64,000 nucleotides of DNA from Brenneria roseae subsp. roseae (GCF_003115845.1 NZ_KZ819040.1:1-64000), one strand, 5' to 3'. Shown: positions 45,239-54,922, counted from the stretch's first letter. Numbers and translations: made by a program. The notes: a model not told the origin generated them from the sequence alone.

Positions 45239-46015
45239 ATGGAATTCACAGAACCACGACGTTTATACCGGCAGCTAGCCGCAGAATTAAAGCAGCGTAT
45301 CGAAAGCGGTATTTATCAGGTCGGCGAGAAATTGCCGGCAGAACGCTATATTTCTGAAGAATGGAATGTCAGCCGCACCGTCGTGCGTGAAGCGATCATC
45401 ATGCTGGAAGTCGAAGGATACGTTGAGGTTCGTAAAGGGTCGGGTATTCATGTCATTTCCAACCAGCAGAAAAATCTGTTACCCAATAATGGCGACGTTG
45501 AATTTGTCACCGCCGGCCCGTTTGAACTGCTTCAGGCCCGCCAACTGATCGAAAGCAATATCGCTGAGTTCGCGGCAACCCAGGTTACCCGGCAAGATAT
45601 TGTGCTATTGATGGAAATTCAGGAGCACGCCCGGCAGGAAGATCGCTTCCGCGATTCGCAATGGGATCTGAAGTTCCATGTGCAGGTGGCTCTCGCCACG
45701 CAAAACTCAGCGATGGCGACCATCGTTGAAAAAATGTGGAGCCAGCGCATCCACAACCCCTACTGGCGTAAACTGCACGAACATATCGATGATAAATCAA
45801 TTGAAAGCTGGTACGAAGAACACGATGAGATCCTCAAGGCGCTGATTCGCAAAGATCCTTATGCCGCCAAACTGGCCATGTGGCAACATTTGGAAAATAC
45901 GAAGCAAATGCTGTTCAGAGCCACCACGGATGACTTTGAATTTAATGTGGATCGCTACATGTTTTCCGAAAACCCGGTGGTTCATCTGGAGCAGATGAAT
46001 ACCAATAAATCCTAG
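45239..46015 (+). CDS. exuR: ExuR, GntR-family repressor of hexuronate catabolism
   Basis: 258 residues, as in E. coli. The N-terminal winged helix ([20 protein letters not shown] and [20 protein letters not shown]) precedes an FadR-type (FCD) effector domain with metal-binding His ([11 protein letters not shown]). ExuR releases uxa and exu genes when galacturonate-derived hexuronate is present. Confidence 0.97.
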   Translation: MEFTEPRRLYRQLAAELKQRIESGIYQVGEKLPAERYISEEWNVSRTVVREAIIMLEVEGYVEVRKGSGIHVISNQQKNLLPNNGDVEFVTAGPFELLQARQLIESNIAEFAATQVTRQDIVLLMEIQEHARQEDRFRDSQWDLKFHVQVALATQNSAMATIVEKMWSQRIHNPYWRKLHEHIDDKSIESWYEEHDEILKALIRKDPYAAKLAMWQHLENTKQMLFRATTDDFEFNVDRYMFSENPVVHLEQMNTNKS

Positions 46016-46361
46016 CGTTTTCCCGCTATTGCCCCCGGTGCCTTATTGGGGGCAAAAAGTCAAAAAGCGTCGGTTTCTGTCAGTGAGTGTAAAATATGGC
46101 AGAAATATCAATGATCCCTCCTAAACCGCCTTAAATCCACCTGCTTGCTGTGATATTTTCCTGTCTCAGCCACACCTATTTTGTTACAGTTAGAGCGCTT
46201 TTCTTACGCTTAATTCGTGACTTCGAGTGCCAAAATACGTTAACGGCAGACAATTCATCATTGAATGGTCGCGTCCACGATTCGGATAAGGCGGACACAG
46301 GAAGGAATCGGCCCAGAGACTCAATATCATCATCGGTGCGGCGCAGAACCCGAGAGCATCC
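46016..46361. other. Gene-poor stretch after exuR
   Basis: Begins with a hairpin TTGCCCCC/GGGGGCAA (46029-46055) that may end exuR transcription, though no T run follows on the plus strand. Further right a minus-strand frame ending at 46176 reads DDDIESLGRFLPVSALSESW and looks faintly like a relic of coding sequence interrupted by the repeat at 46362. No gene can be supported. Confidence 0.4.
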
Positions 46362-46516
46362 ATACCCACATAGATTCCGGGTTGCAGGAAGGGGCAAGTG
46401 GAAAAACCGGTGAGTTTCAAATCAGTGATTTGAACACGGCCCGAAAGGGCGAGCGGTCCAGGGAGGAGGCCGGGTAATGCAACCAACACACCTGCAACGT
46501 GAAAAATGACGGGTAT
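46362..46516. repeat. ATACCC-ended dispersed repeat (MITE-like), copy 2
   Basis: Begins ATACCCACATAGATTCCGGG and ends, inverted, ATACCCGTCATTTTTCACGT; both ends continue into TTGCAGG. The ends match the element at 38045. The interior holds two clean hairpins, TTCAAATC-agt-GATTTGAA and GCCC-GAAA-GGGC. It is longer (155 bases) and differs inside from copy 1. Confidence 0.75.
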
Positions 46517-46633
46517 CATAACCATAACAACGTGTTGAAATGGATCGCCAGGTGAACCACAGTCACCCTTATCATGACCGGACTCTTTTCATAGAGCCGG
46601 ATTTAATGAAATGCAGCAGTATTAGGATACCGG

Positions 46634-47308
46634 ATGGATATTATTAAAGAATTATTGCACGCGCTCTGGCATCAGGATTTCGATATCTTAGCCGATCCCA
46701 AACTGGTCTGGACTATCTACATATTGCTGTTTTTAATTCTCTTTTTAGAAAACGGCCTCTTACCTGCCGCCTTCTTACCCGGAGATAGCCTGCTCATTCT
46801 GGTGGGTGTGCTGGTTGCCAAAGGCACCATGAACTTTCCCTTTACCATCGTATTGTTGACGACTGCCGCCAGTCTGGGGTGTTGGATCAGCTATATTCAG
46901 GGGAAATGGCTGGGTAATACACGAGTAGTACAAAGTTGGTTATCACACTTACCGGCACACTATCATCAACGCGCGCACCAGCTTTTCCATCGTCATGGCC
47001 TTTCCGCCTTGTTGATTGGGCGCTTTCTGGCATTTGTGCGTACACTGTTACCAACTATCGCCGGCTTATCGGGTCTGAACAACGCACGTTTCCAGTTCTT
47101 TAATTGGGTGAGTGCGTTGCTATGGGTATTGATTCTGGTTTCACTGGGTTTTGCTTTGGGAAAAACCCCCGTATTCCTGAAATACGAAGACGAGTTGATG
47201 TTTTTCCTGATGATGCTGCCGTTAGCTCTGCTGTTTATCGGCCTCTTTGGTTCGTTATTTGTGCTTTGGCGTAAAAAACGAACCGCTAATGCAGAAAAAG
47301 GAAATTAA
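46634..47308 (+). CDS. yqjA: DedA-family membrane protein YqjA
   Basis: 224 residues (E. coli 220). DedA proteins are proton-dependent membrane proteins linked to undecaprenyl-phosphate or lipid flipping and pH tolerance. Typical motifs: [20 protein letters not shown] and the conserved [19 protein letters not shown]. Two bases separate it from mzrA, with which it forms an operon in E. coli. Confidence 0.96.
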   Translation: MDIIKELLHALWHQDFDILADPKLVWTIYILLFLILFLENGLLPAAFLPGDSLLILVGVLVAKGTMNFPFTIVLLTTAASLGCWISYIQGKWLGNTRVVQSWLSHLPAHYHQRAHQLFHRHGLSALLIGRFLAFVRTLLPTIAGLSGLNNARFQFFNWVSALLWVLILVSLGFALGKTPVFLKYEDELMFFLMMLPLALLFIGLFGSLFVLWRKKRTANAEKGN

Positions 47309-47310
47309 CT

Positions 47311-47736
47311 GTGTCGATCAGGTGGTTACGTTTTTCAACGTCACGCAGTGACGGCCCGAAGGGTGGAGGTCATCGCCATAAAAAAATATGGCGCCTGCTG
47401 CTCTTGGTCATGCTACCGATTCTCGCGATCACCCAATCGCCGCACCGCTATCAGAACGATGCAATGCTGCACATCAAGCCGCTGTATCAGGGGGCTGCGC
47501 TGCCGGACGGATTTTATATTTATCAACGGCTCAATGAACGCGGCATTGCCATAAAAAGCATTACGACCGCGCAGGATAGTCTGATCATCCGGCTCGCCTC
47601 TCCTGAGCAAAGCATCGCTGCCAGGGATGTGTTGCGTCTGTCATTATCCAAGGTTAACATCACCACGCTGCAAGTGGCTAAACCCACTCCATTCTGGCAG
47701 CAAAAACTTACGCAGATACAATCCAAACTGGGGTAA
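47311..47736 (+). CDS. mzrA: EnvZ modulator MzrA
   Basis: GTG start at 47311; 141 residues, slightly longer than E. coli (127) through a basic N-terminus. One TM helix (IWRLLLLVMLPILAI) and a periplasmic domain. MzrA binds EnvZ and links the Cpx and EnvZ/OmpR systems. Its place after yqjA supports the call. Confidence 0.9.
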   Translation: MSIRWLRFSTSRSDGPKGGGHRHKKIWRLLLLVMLPILAITQSPHRYQNDAMLHIKPLYQGAALPDGFYIYQRLNERGIAIKSITTAQDSLIIRLASPEQSIAARDVLRLSLSKVNITTLQVAKPTPFWQQKLTQIQSKLG

Positions 47737-47740
47737 CGAT

Positions 47741-48118
47741 TTGAAAATACGTGTATTGGGCATCGCCTTATTATGTGGAACCTTTGGAATATCGCTGGCT
47801 AATGCGGAAAGCATCCCTGGAGGTTGCCTGCAAAAAGAACAGGAAATCCAGCGTCAGATCGACCATGCACGCCAATATGAAAACGCCCCGCGAGTCGCAG
47901 GGTTGCAAAGAGCATTAGCTGAGGTGAAGGCCCACTGTACCGATGAAGGATTGGCCGCCGAGCGCCGGGAAAAAATCGCCGAGCAACGACAGAAAGTGGC
48001 CGAGCGAAAGCAAGAGCTGAGTGAAAGCAGGCAAAAAGGCGACGCTGAAAAAGTCCTGGTGCGGGAGAAGAAACTGGCTGAAGCAGAACAAGAGTTACGC
48101 GAGTTAGAAGAGAATTAG
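47741..48118 (+). CDS. yqjC: DUF1090 periplasmic protein YqjC
   Basis: No ATG fits; TTG at 47741 after GGGG gives 125 residues with signal peptide (KIRVLGIALLCGTFGISLANA). The mature part has CLQKEQEIQRQIDHARQYEN and a long charged helical region. An open frame upstream overlaps mzrA and is not used. Family function unknown. Confidence 0.85.
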   Translation: MKIRVLGIALLCGTFGISLANAESIPGGCLQKEQEIQRQIDHARQYENAPRVAGLQRALAEVKAHCTDEGLAAERREKIAEQRQKVAERKQELSESRQKGDAEKVLVREKKLAEAEQELRELEEN

Positions 48119-48305
48119 TATTTACCATTTTCGTCTGAACATATAATTTCCCTTCGGTATCATTATTGTCTAATTTATAGCCTAAATATAAATTACTAAA
48201 ATTTACAGTACGTTATCAGAATTATCCGGGCTTCGATTTACAGGCATAAATCAAAACTTCAGCTATAGTTAAATCTCTGGATTACAACATTAAGGGTTAT
48301 TTAAT

Positions 48306-48611
48306 ATGGCTAAAGATCAAAATTCTGAATTTTTACGCGCTGAATTAAAATCACTGGCGGACACACTTGAAGAAGTATTAAGCACCTCCAGCGATAAATC
48401 CAAGGCAGAATTGGATAAACTGCGTAGCAAAGCAGAAACGGCCCTGAAAGAAACCCGTTCCCGCCTGAGCGATACCGGCGAGCGCATTGCCAGCCAGACT
48501 CGTGAAGCGGTGGGATGCGCAGACGATTACGTCCGTGAAAATCCGTGGACAGGCGTTGGTATCGGTGCAGCAATCGGTGTTGTGCTCGGTGTTCTACTCT
48601 CCCGCCGTTAA
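48306..48611 (+). CDS. yqjD: YqjD, ribosome-associated membrane-anchored protein
   Basis: 101 residues, as in E. coli. DUF883 (ElaB/YqjD/YgaM) family: a long amphipathic helix, ENPWTGVGIGAA, and a C-terminal TM segment that anchors it. E. coli YqjD is RpoS-dependent and binds ribosomes in stationary phase. First gene of the yqjD-yqjE-yqjK group. Confidence 0.96.
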   Translation: MAKDQNSEFLRAELKSLADTLEEVLSTSSDKSKAELDKLRSKAETALKETRSRLSDTGERIASQTREAVGCADDYVRENPWTGVGIGAAIGVVLGVLLSRR

Positions 48612-48624
48612 TTAATCTGTAATT

Positions 48625-49020
48625 ATGACTGATAAACAACGACAAGGCCCCGCAAGCGGGGCCATAGCGTCTGCGCAACGTATCATTTCCATCCTGGTCA
48701 GCATGGTGGAAACGCGGGTTCGTTTGGCCGTCATCGAGCTGGAAGAAGAAAAAACCAATCTGATTCAATTATTGATGATGGCCGGGTTGACGCTGCTTTT
48801 CGCCACGTTTGGCCTAATGACGTTAATTGCGTTAATTATTTTGGGAATTGATCCCCAGGATCGCCTGCTCGCTCTCGGGTGTATTACCGCCACGCTGCTG
48901 GGATTGGCGCTGATTATCGGGATCTGGACACTGGTAAAAGTACGCAAATCCACACTGCTTAAAGCCACCCGCAAAGAGCTGGAAACAGACCGCGCCTTGC
49001 TGGAGGACGAATCAAAATGA
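48625..49020 (+). CDS. yqjE: Phage-holin-like membrane protein YqjE
   Basis: 131 residues with two TM helices (LLMMAGLTLLFATFGLMTLI and a second near 90) and a charged C-terminus. DUF1469 (YqjE) family. Overlaps yqjK by 4 bases. Function unknown. Confidence 0.93.
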   Translation: MTDKQRQGPASGAIASAQRIISILVSMVETRVRLAVIELEEEKTNLIQLLMMAGLTLLFATFGLMTLIALIILGIDPQDRLLALGCITATLLGLALIIGIWTLVKVRKSTLLKATRKELETDRALLEDESK

Positions 49021-49301
49021 GTCAGCAACAGCGCAACAGGGAAAAAGCGCAACTGCTGCGCACAATACAGCAACAGCGGCTGGATCTATCCGCAGGAAAG
49101 CATGAGTGGCTGGATTCAACCGCGCATTACGATCGCTACTGGCACAGCCTGATGCAGTGGCGCAGATACTGGATTGTGGGTTCCAGCCTTATCGCGCTTT
49201 ATGGCGCTCGTCACCCAAGCCGATTGATTCGTTGGGGCAGACGGGCTTTGGGTCTCTGGGGCACCTTCCGGCTTTTCCGCAAAACCTTTCCTCAACGCTG
49301 A
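49017..49301 (+). CDS. yqjK: YqjK-like protein
   Basis: 94 residues (E. coli 99), basic, with a hydrophobic segment near 60 (WIVGSSLIALYGARHP). ATGA overlap with yqjE shows coupling. No known activity. Confidence 0.9.
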   Translation: MSQQQRNREKAQLLRTIQQQRLDLSAGKHEWLDSTAHYDRYWHSLMQWRRYWIVGSSLIALYGARHPSRLIRWGRRALGLWGTFRLFRKTFPQR

Positions 49302-49607
49302 TCCCTCTCTTTTTTCAACCTAACCATACGCTGCCGCCTGGGTATGGCGTCCTGTTTTTGTCCCTTTTCTGGTCAAAAAATTTGCTATGACGATGGCAAT
49401 CTCCCTCCGTTGACGGTCAAGATTATCCCTTTTAAAAGAACATCAATTTTTCTGAAAAAAACCAACAATTATACTCGCTGGTGCGCCATGCCGCGCCACT
49501 ATACCATCTGTCCATAAGTTGATGACCGGGCGGATGTTCGTTTGCGACCAGCCAGTCACCAGAACATCACAGGTAAGTAAGCCTTGTAAAAATTGATTGG
49601 AGACATG
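49302..49607. other. yqjK-yqjF intergenic region
   Basis: 306 bases without a supported gene. It presumably holds the yqjF promoter; in E. coli this promoter is activated by YhaJ in response to aromatic compounds, and yhaJ is nearby here. I did not recognise a YhaJ site. Confidence 0.5.
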
Positions 49608-50003
49608 ATGAAAAATTTAGAAAGTACCGCGCTGTTGATCGCCCGTATTTTAATGCCGATTCTGTTCATCTCGGCAGGATATGGAAAACTGGGCGATGCC
49701 TATGCCGGCACCCAACAGTATATGCAGGCGATGGGGGTTCCGACCTTCCTGCTGCCGTTGACCATTCTGTTGGAACTGGGCGGCGGTCTGGCCGTTCTGT
49801 TTGGTCTGCTGACCCGCACCGTGGCGCTGTTCACCGCGGGCTTTACGATCCTGACGGCGCTGATTTTCCATACCAACTTCGCTGAAGGCGTGAATCAAGT
49901 GATGTTCATGAAAAACCTGACCATCGCAGGTGGCTACATTCTGCTGGCGGTAACGGGTCCGGGCACATTCAGCATCGACCGTATTCTGAATAAAAAGTGG
50001 TAA
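49608..50003 (+). CDS. yqjF: DoxX-family membrane protein YqjF
   Basis: Start MKNLESTALLIARILMPILF, after GGAG, gives 131 residues; the ATG three bases earlier is less well spaced. Four TM helices of the DoxX family. In E. coli yqjF is the main target of YhaJ and responds to quinone-like and nitroaromatic products. Confidence 0.94.
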   Translation: MKNLESTALLIARILMPILFISAGYGKLGDAYAGTQQYMQAMGVPTFLLPLTILLELGGGLAVLFGLLTRTVALFTAGFTILTALIFHTNFAEGVNQVMFMKNLTIAGGYILLAVTGPGTFSIDRILNKKW

Positions 50004-50105
50004 GGCAAGGCGTGCTCTGCCTGTACTACACTTAATATTCAGATAAACGACGACAAACGCAAAACGTGTCGTCGTTTTGCCATTCTTCAATTAGCGGGAG
50101 GAGTT

Positions 50106-51095
50106 ATGGGGCAACTGATTGACGGCGTATGGCACAATACCTGGTACGAAACAAAATCTACCGGCGGACATTTCAAACGTTCGGAATCACATTTTCGCAA
50201 TTGGGTCACCCCCGACGGTCAGCCAGGCATCACCGGTAATGGCGGTTTTCAGGCGGCATCAGGCCGTTACCACCTCTATGTTTCGCTTGCCTGCCCCTGG
50301 GCACACCGCACTTTATTAATGCGCCAATTAAAAGGATTGGAAACACATATTCCCATTTCTGTGGTTCATCCCCTGATGCTGGATCACGGCTGGACCTTTG
50401 GCGTCGATTTTCCAGATACGACGGGGGACACCCTTTACCAGCACGAGTTTCTCTACCAGCTCTATCTCCATGCCAAATCGGATTACAGTGGTCGGGTCAC
50501 GGTACCCGTGTTGTGGGACACGGAGCAGCACACCATCGTCAGTAACGAATCCGCCGATATTATCCGCATGTTCAACAGCGCATTCGATCATGCGGGCGCC
50601 AAAGCGGGAGATTATTACCCGGCCGCGCTGCGCCCGCAGATTGATGAATTGAACGGCTGGATCTATGACAAAGTGAACAACGGCGTCTATAAGGCCGGTT
50701 TTGCCACCAGTCAGTCCGCGTATGACGAAGCAGCCACGAAAGTTTTTGTCGCCTTATCCCGGCTGGAATCCATCCTTGCGCAACAACGTTATCTGACGGG
50801 GTCTCAGTTGACCGAGGCAGACTTGCGGCTATGGACAACGCTGATACGTTTTGATCCGGTCTATCACACCCATTTTAAGTGTGATAAATACCGCTTAAGT
50901 GATTATCCGAATCTGTTTGGCTTTTTACGTGACATCTATCAGATGCCTGGCATCGCTGATACGGTGAACATGGCACATATCCGCCACCATTATTACCGGA
51001 GTCACGTCACGATCAATCCACACGGCGTGATTTCACTGGGCCCGGAACAGAATCTGAATCGCCCCCATGGGCGCGACAGAGAGTTTGCCGGTTAA
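50106..51095 (+). CDS. yqjG: Glutathionyl-hydroquinone reductase YqjG
   Basis: 329 residues (E. coli 328), GGAGGAG before the ATG. Xi-class GST: the catalytic Cys lies in LYVSLACPWAHRTLLM, followed by VVHPLMLDHGW and a helical C-terminal domain. It removes glutathione from hydroquinone conjugates. Functional partner of yqjF and yhaJ. Confidence 0.97.
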   Translation: MGQLIDGVWHNTWYETKSTGGHFKRSESHFRNWVTPDGQPGITGNGGFQAASGRYHLYVSLACPWAHRTLLMRQLKGLETHIPISVVHPLMLDHGWTFGVDFPDTTGDTLYQHEFLYQLYLHAKSDYSGRVTVPVLWDTEQHTIVSNESADIIRMFNSAFDHAGAKAGDYYPAALRPQIDELNGWIYDKVNNGVYKAGFATSQSAYDEAATKVFVALSRLESILAQQRYLTGSQLTEADLRLWTTLIRFDPVYHTHFKCDKYRLSDYPNLFGFLRDIYQMPGIADTVNMAHIRHHYYRSHVTINPHGVISLGPEQNLNRPHGRDREFAG

Positions 51096-51189
51096 CTCTG
51101 GTTGATGTCAGGTTCTTCAGCTCTCCCCTTTACCGGTAAAGGGGACATTGATGGCAACGCCCTGAACGTTGCCCGCCGTCGGCAGAGTC

Positions 51190-52086
51190 TCAAGCCTGAT
51201 TGAGCAATTTGGGAATTTCCCGCAAGCACCAGGATTTCGCTTCGCCCATACTATCTCGTCGCCAGGCCATGATGATCTGGCTCTCCATTGAGTATTCGGG
51301 GCTGACGACACGTAACCGACCTGCGGCAATATCCTGAGCAACCATGGGATAAGGCATCGTCGCCACCCCCAATCCTGCCAGCAAAGCGCGGCGTTTATCG
51401 TCCAGAGAGCTCAACGTCAGGCGCTGCTGTTTATCCAGTAACTGTACCGTTAACACCGGACGTTCACGCGCGGTATCGGCAACGGCAATCCCACGGTATT
51501 TTATCCGGGTGACATCCGATAGCGGTTCCGGCTCCTGATGAATAGGATGGTCCGGGCTGGCCACATAGACACTCTTCAACGTATAAAGTTTGCGTGTATT
51601 GATTTCGGAAGACGCGCGGAAATGCATATCCGGCGCAATAACAATATCTGCTCGCCCTTGTTCCAGACGCTCCCACGCCCCGGCTAACACTTCAGTCAGG
51701 ATGGAAACCTGGGTATTGGCCTTCAGGGATAACTTATCGAGCAATGGGAAAAGCCGCTGACTGGGGATCAGTGCCTCGGTCACAATCGTCAGGTGTGTTT
51801 CCCAACCGCGGGCCAACGCCTCCGCATCCGTCGTAAGTTTGTCCGCCGCTTCCAGCAGAATACGTCCACGTTCCAGTAACATACGGCCAACGTTTGTGAA
51901 TTTGGTTCGATGCCCGGAACGATCAAACAGCACCACATCCAACTCTTCTTCCAGCTTTTGCATGGTATAGCTCAGCGCAGAAGGCACGCGCCCTAACTCA
52001 TCCGCCGCTGCGGCAAAGCTTCCCCGACGATCAATCGCGTCCATGACCCTTAAGGCTTCCAGCGTCAATGCCCGTTCTTTAGCCAT
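51190..52086 (-). CDS. yhaJ: LysR-family activator YhaJ
   Basis: Start MAKERALTLEALRVMDAIDR gives 298 residues, as in E. coli. The N-terminal HTH (SFAAAADELGRVPSALSYTM) and LysR effector domain are intact. YhaJ senses aromatic metabolites and activates yqjF. Divergent from yhaK. Confidence 0.96.
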   Translation of the reverse strand: MAKERALTLEALRVMDAIDRRGSFAAAADELGRVPSALSYTMQKLEEELDVVLFDRSGHRTKFTNVGRMLLERGRILLEAADKLTTDAEALARGWETHLTIVTEALIPSQRLFPLLDKLSLKANTQVSILTEVLAGAWERLEQGRADIVIAPDMHFRASSEINTRKLYTLKSVYVASPDHPIHQEPEPLSDVTRIKYRGIAVADTARERPVLTVQLLDKQQRLTLSSLDDKRRALLAGLGVATMPYPMVAQDIAAGRLRVVSPEYSMESQIIMAWRRDSMGEAKSWCLREIPKLLNQA

Positions 52087-52196
52087 TTGCGTACTCATTC
52101 AGGAATTTTGAATATACCGACCAGATTAACTAGCTAACAATCCAGCGTCCACACAATTACTATCTGTTTAAGAAATAAATAGTCAGGGCAATCACC

Positions 52197-52895
52197 ATGA
52201 TCATAAGAAGAGCGGCGGAGCAATGCGGTCAAGCTGACTATGGCTGGTTGCAAGCACGTTATACTTTCTCATTCGGCCACTACTTCGACCCTCAATTACT
52301 GGGCTATGCTTCGCTGCGTGTGCTAAATCAGGAAGTGCTGACGCCAGGCGCTTCCTTCCAGCCGCGCACTTATCCGCCCGTGGACATTTTAAATATCGTT
52401 CTCCAGGGAGAAGCGGAATACCGCGACAGTAACGGCCATCATATCTATGCCAAAGAGGGTGAGGTTTTACTGCTCGCGACTCAGCCGAATATCAGCTATA
52501 GCGAGCACAATGCCAGCAGCGGTAAGCCGCTGACGCGCATGCAACTGTGGCTGGATGCTTGCCCGACGCGAGAAAACGATGCGCTACAGCGCTTATCGCT
52601 GAACAAAACCGGCCATCGTTTATTGGCCTCACCAGAGGGTGAGCAAGGCAGTTTGCAACTTCGCCAACAAGTGTGGATCCATAATTTGGAATGGCAAGGA
52701 AATGAGCAACAGACCATTATGCTGCGAGGCAATCGGGCTTATTTGCAGTTGATTCATGGTTCCCTGCGCATCCATGAACAGTCAGGTCCCCAGGTGCTGC
52801 ACTGTGGTGACGGTGCGTTTATCCAACATGAAACGGCGTTGACCCTAACGGCTGAAACATCACTGCGGGCCTTGTTAATCGACCTGGTTGCCTGA
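52197..52895 (+). CDS. yhaK: Pirin-like bicupin YhaK
   Basis: 232 residues (E. coli 233). Cupin motifs YTFSFGHYFDP and RTYPPVDILNIVLQGEAEY. Proposed as a redox- or nitrosative-stress sensor; also close to quercetinases. Divergent from yhaJ. After it the E. coli order is broken: zur follows. Confidence 0.95.
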   Translation: MIIRRAAEQCGQADYGWLQARYTFSFGHYFDPQLLGYASLRVLNQEVLTPGASFQPRTYPPVDILNIVLQGEAEYRDSNGHHIYAKEGEVLLLATQPNISYSEHNASSGKPLTRMQLWLDACPTRENDALQRLSLNKTGHRLLASPEGEQGSLQLRQQVWIHNLEWQGNEQQTIMLRGNRAYLQLIHGSLRIHEQSGPQVLHCGDGAFIQHETALTLTAETSLRALLIDLVA

Positions 52896-53002
52896 CACTC
52901 GCCGTCTTCGCTAACGCACCTGATGAACCGGCGTCACTGGCTCGGTGTTTTTCTCTAGCCGTGATAAGATATACGCTTCGTTTCTCTATCCGTCAGGGTG
53001 AT

Positions 53003-53518
53003 ATGGCAATGGATTCAACCACACAGGACAAATTACTTGCCCAGGCTGAACAGATTTGTCAGCAGCGCGGCGTTCGTCTGACGCCACAGCGACTGGAAGT
53101 GTTACGTCTGATGGCGCAACAGTCTGGTTCCATCAGCGCCTACGATCTGCTCGATCTCTTACGGATATCAGAACCGCAGGCTAAACCGCCGACAGTTTAT
53201 CGCGCCCTTGATTTCTTACTGGAGCAGGGTTTTATTCATCGGGTCGAGTCAAACAACAGCTACGTACTTTGTCACCATATTGAAGATCATAGCCACACGT
53301 CCGCACTCTTTATCTGCGACCGATGCAGTCAGGTTACCGAACGGCAGACTGAAGGGGTGGAAGAAACACTCCGTAATTTGGCGCAACAGGCGGGTTTTAC
53401 TTTGCGCCACAGCGTGATTGAAGCGCATGGGCTATGTGAAAGCTGTCAGGAAGTCGCGGCATGTAAACAAACGGATCATTGCGATCACGACCACAGCATA
53501 CCGATCAAAAAGCGTTAG
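53003..53518 (+). CDS. zur: Zinc uptake regulator Zur
   Basis: Start at MAMDSTTQDKLLAQAEQICQ gives 171 residues, as in E. coli. Fur family: winged helix (VRLTPQRLEVLRLM, KPPTVYRALDFLLEQGF), HHIEDHSH region for metal, and the two CxxC pairs CDRC and CESC for structural zinc. Represses znu uptake genes. Confidence 0.97.
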   Translation: MAMDSTTQDKLLAQAEQICQQRGVRLTPQRLEVLRLMAQQSGSISAYDLLDLLRISEPQAKPPTVYRALDFLLEQGFIHRVESNNSYVLCHHIEDHSHTSALFICDRCSQVTERQTEGVEETLRNLAQQAGFTLRHSVIEAHGLCESCQEVAACKQTDHCDHDHSIPIKKR

Positions 53519-53668
53519 CCCTCACGATAACTCGCAAGGGCTAATTCAGCAGACACCTCCCTGTGTATCTGGCGCATCCGCGTAGACCCGCGGTATCGTT
53601 CCTTGTCATGCCAGCTTATCCTGACTCAGCCAGCAGGATTGCCATGCCGTCAGGAATGATGGTTTTCC

Positions 53669-53878
53669 TTACCAGAAGTATTTGTTATGGCTTTCCCAGT
53701 CTTTGACTTCTTTCTCGGCGGCTTCCTGCTCGTAACCATAGCGTTCCTGGATCTTGCCAACCAATTGGTCACGTTTACCTTCGATAACCTTCAGATCATC
53801 GTCAGTCAGCTTACCCCACTGTTCTTTCGCTTTACCTTTAAGCTGTTTCCAGTTACCGCTGGTTTGGTCCTTATTCAT
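53669..53878 (-). CDS. yjbJ: CsbD-family stress protein YjbJ
   Basis: Start MNKDQTSGNWKQLKGKAKEQ gives 69 residues, as in E. coli. CsbD-like, very hydrophilic, abundant in stationary phase in E. coli. Convergent with zur. Confidence 0.95.
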   Translation of the reverse strand: MNKDQTSGNWKQLKGKAKEQWGKLTDDDLKVIEGKRDQLVGKIQERYGYEQEAAEKEVKDWESHNKYFW

Positions 53879-54305
53879 AGTAATCTCCATAACTTAGGTT
53901 AAAATGGCATAAATAAATAGTTAGTTACTTATATCCATATCATCAATTTCAGCATCCATCATCAAATAAGATAAAAATGCTTACCTTTAAAATAATTATA
54001 GTAAATAATTCTGGTTATTTTATGTAAACCAGACCCTAAGTCTGAAAAAATGATTTTTATAATGATGAAATAATTTAAAAACCATATAAAAACAGGAAGT
54101 AACGCAGATATTTATTTACTCCCATCAAATGTAAATAAATATATCAACGGTATAACCCAAAAAGATCGGAGTACAGCGTCGGCAGGCAAGGTATCAAGGT
54201 GTAATGAATGAGGGGGAAGGGAATAAACAACATCGCCCCGGAACGGGGCAATGCATGAATAAATGTCAGGACGGCAAACTTATCGCCTGGCGTAGGGTGC
54301 TAAAG
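53879..54305. other. yjbJ-lexA intergenic region, dinF absent
   Basis: 427 AT-rich bases with no supported gene. In E. coli dinF lies here. A hairpin GCCCCG-gaa-CGGGGC at about 54237-54251 probably ends lexA transcription on the minus strand, though its T run is weak. Confidence 0.55.
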
Positions 54306-54914
54306 TCAGCTCCAGTCACCGTTACGAATTACGCCAACGGCCAGACCTTCGATTGAGAAACTCTGCTCACGCAGATCGACAACGATAGGAGAAAACGCTT
54401 CGTTTTCAGCCAGCAACTGAACCGTATTCCCCTGTTTTTTTAGTCGTTTTACCGTCACTTCATCTTCAATTCGGGCGACGACGACCTGACCATTATGAAC
54501 ATCCTGCGTTTTATGTACGGCCAGCAGATCGCCATCCATAATACCGATATCTTTCATCGACATGCCGTTTACCCGCAGTAAGAAATCCGCTCTGGGCCTG
54601 AACATACCGGGATCGACCTGATAATGACATTCAATATGCTCTTGCGCCAGAAGCGGCTCACCCGCAGCAACACGGCCAATCAACGGAATGCCAGCCTCTT
54701 CTTCCATCAGCAACCGGATACCACGAGATGCGCCAGATACGATTTCAATCACCCCCTTGCGCGCTAATGCTTTCAAATGCTCTTCAGCGGCATTAGGAGA
54801 ACGAAACCCCAGTTGTTGGGCAATTTCTGCACGCGTAGGCGGCATACCGGTCTGCGCAATATGATCGCGGATCAGGTCATAAACCTGTTGCTGTCTGGCT
54901 GTTAATACTTTCAT
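54306..54914 (-). CDS. lexA: LexA repressor
   Basis: Start [20 protein letters not shown] gives 202 residues, as in E. coli. Represses the SOS regulon and self-cleaves when RecA is activated. Winged helix ([20 protein letters not shown]), cleavage site Ala84-Gly85, and catalytic Ser119 (GMSM) and Lys156 (VTVKRL) are all present. Confidence 0.99.
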   Translation of the reverse strand: MKVLTARQQQVYDLIRDHIAQTGMPPTRAEIAQQLGFRSPNAAEEHLKALARKGVIEIVSGASRGIRLLMEEEAGIPLIGRVAAGEPLLAQEHIECHYQVDPGMFRPRADFLLRVNGMSMKDIGIMDGDLLAVHKTQDVHNGQVVVARIEDEVTVKRLKKQGNTVQLLAENEAFSPIVVDLREQSFSIEGLAVGVIRNGDWS

Positions 54915-54922
54915 TCCGCCCC

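Noticed and set aside
45130-45357. 75-codon frame upstream of exuR
   Set aside because: Overlaps the exuR start in another frame; exuR matches its family from 45239.
46362-46516. Structured RNA or riboswitch before yqjA
   Set aside because: The hairpins first suggested a regulatory RNA, but the inverted ends match the element at 38045, so a mobile repeat explains it better. Transcription is not excluded.
46190-46525. 111-codon minus-strand frame
   Set aside because: About half of it is the ATACCC-ended repeat; start and most of the sequence come from the repeat.
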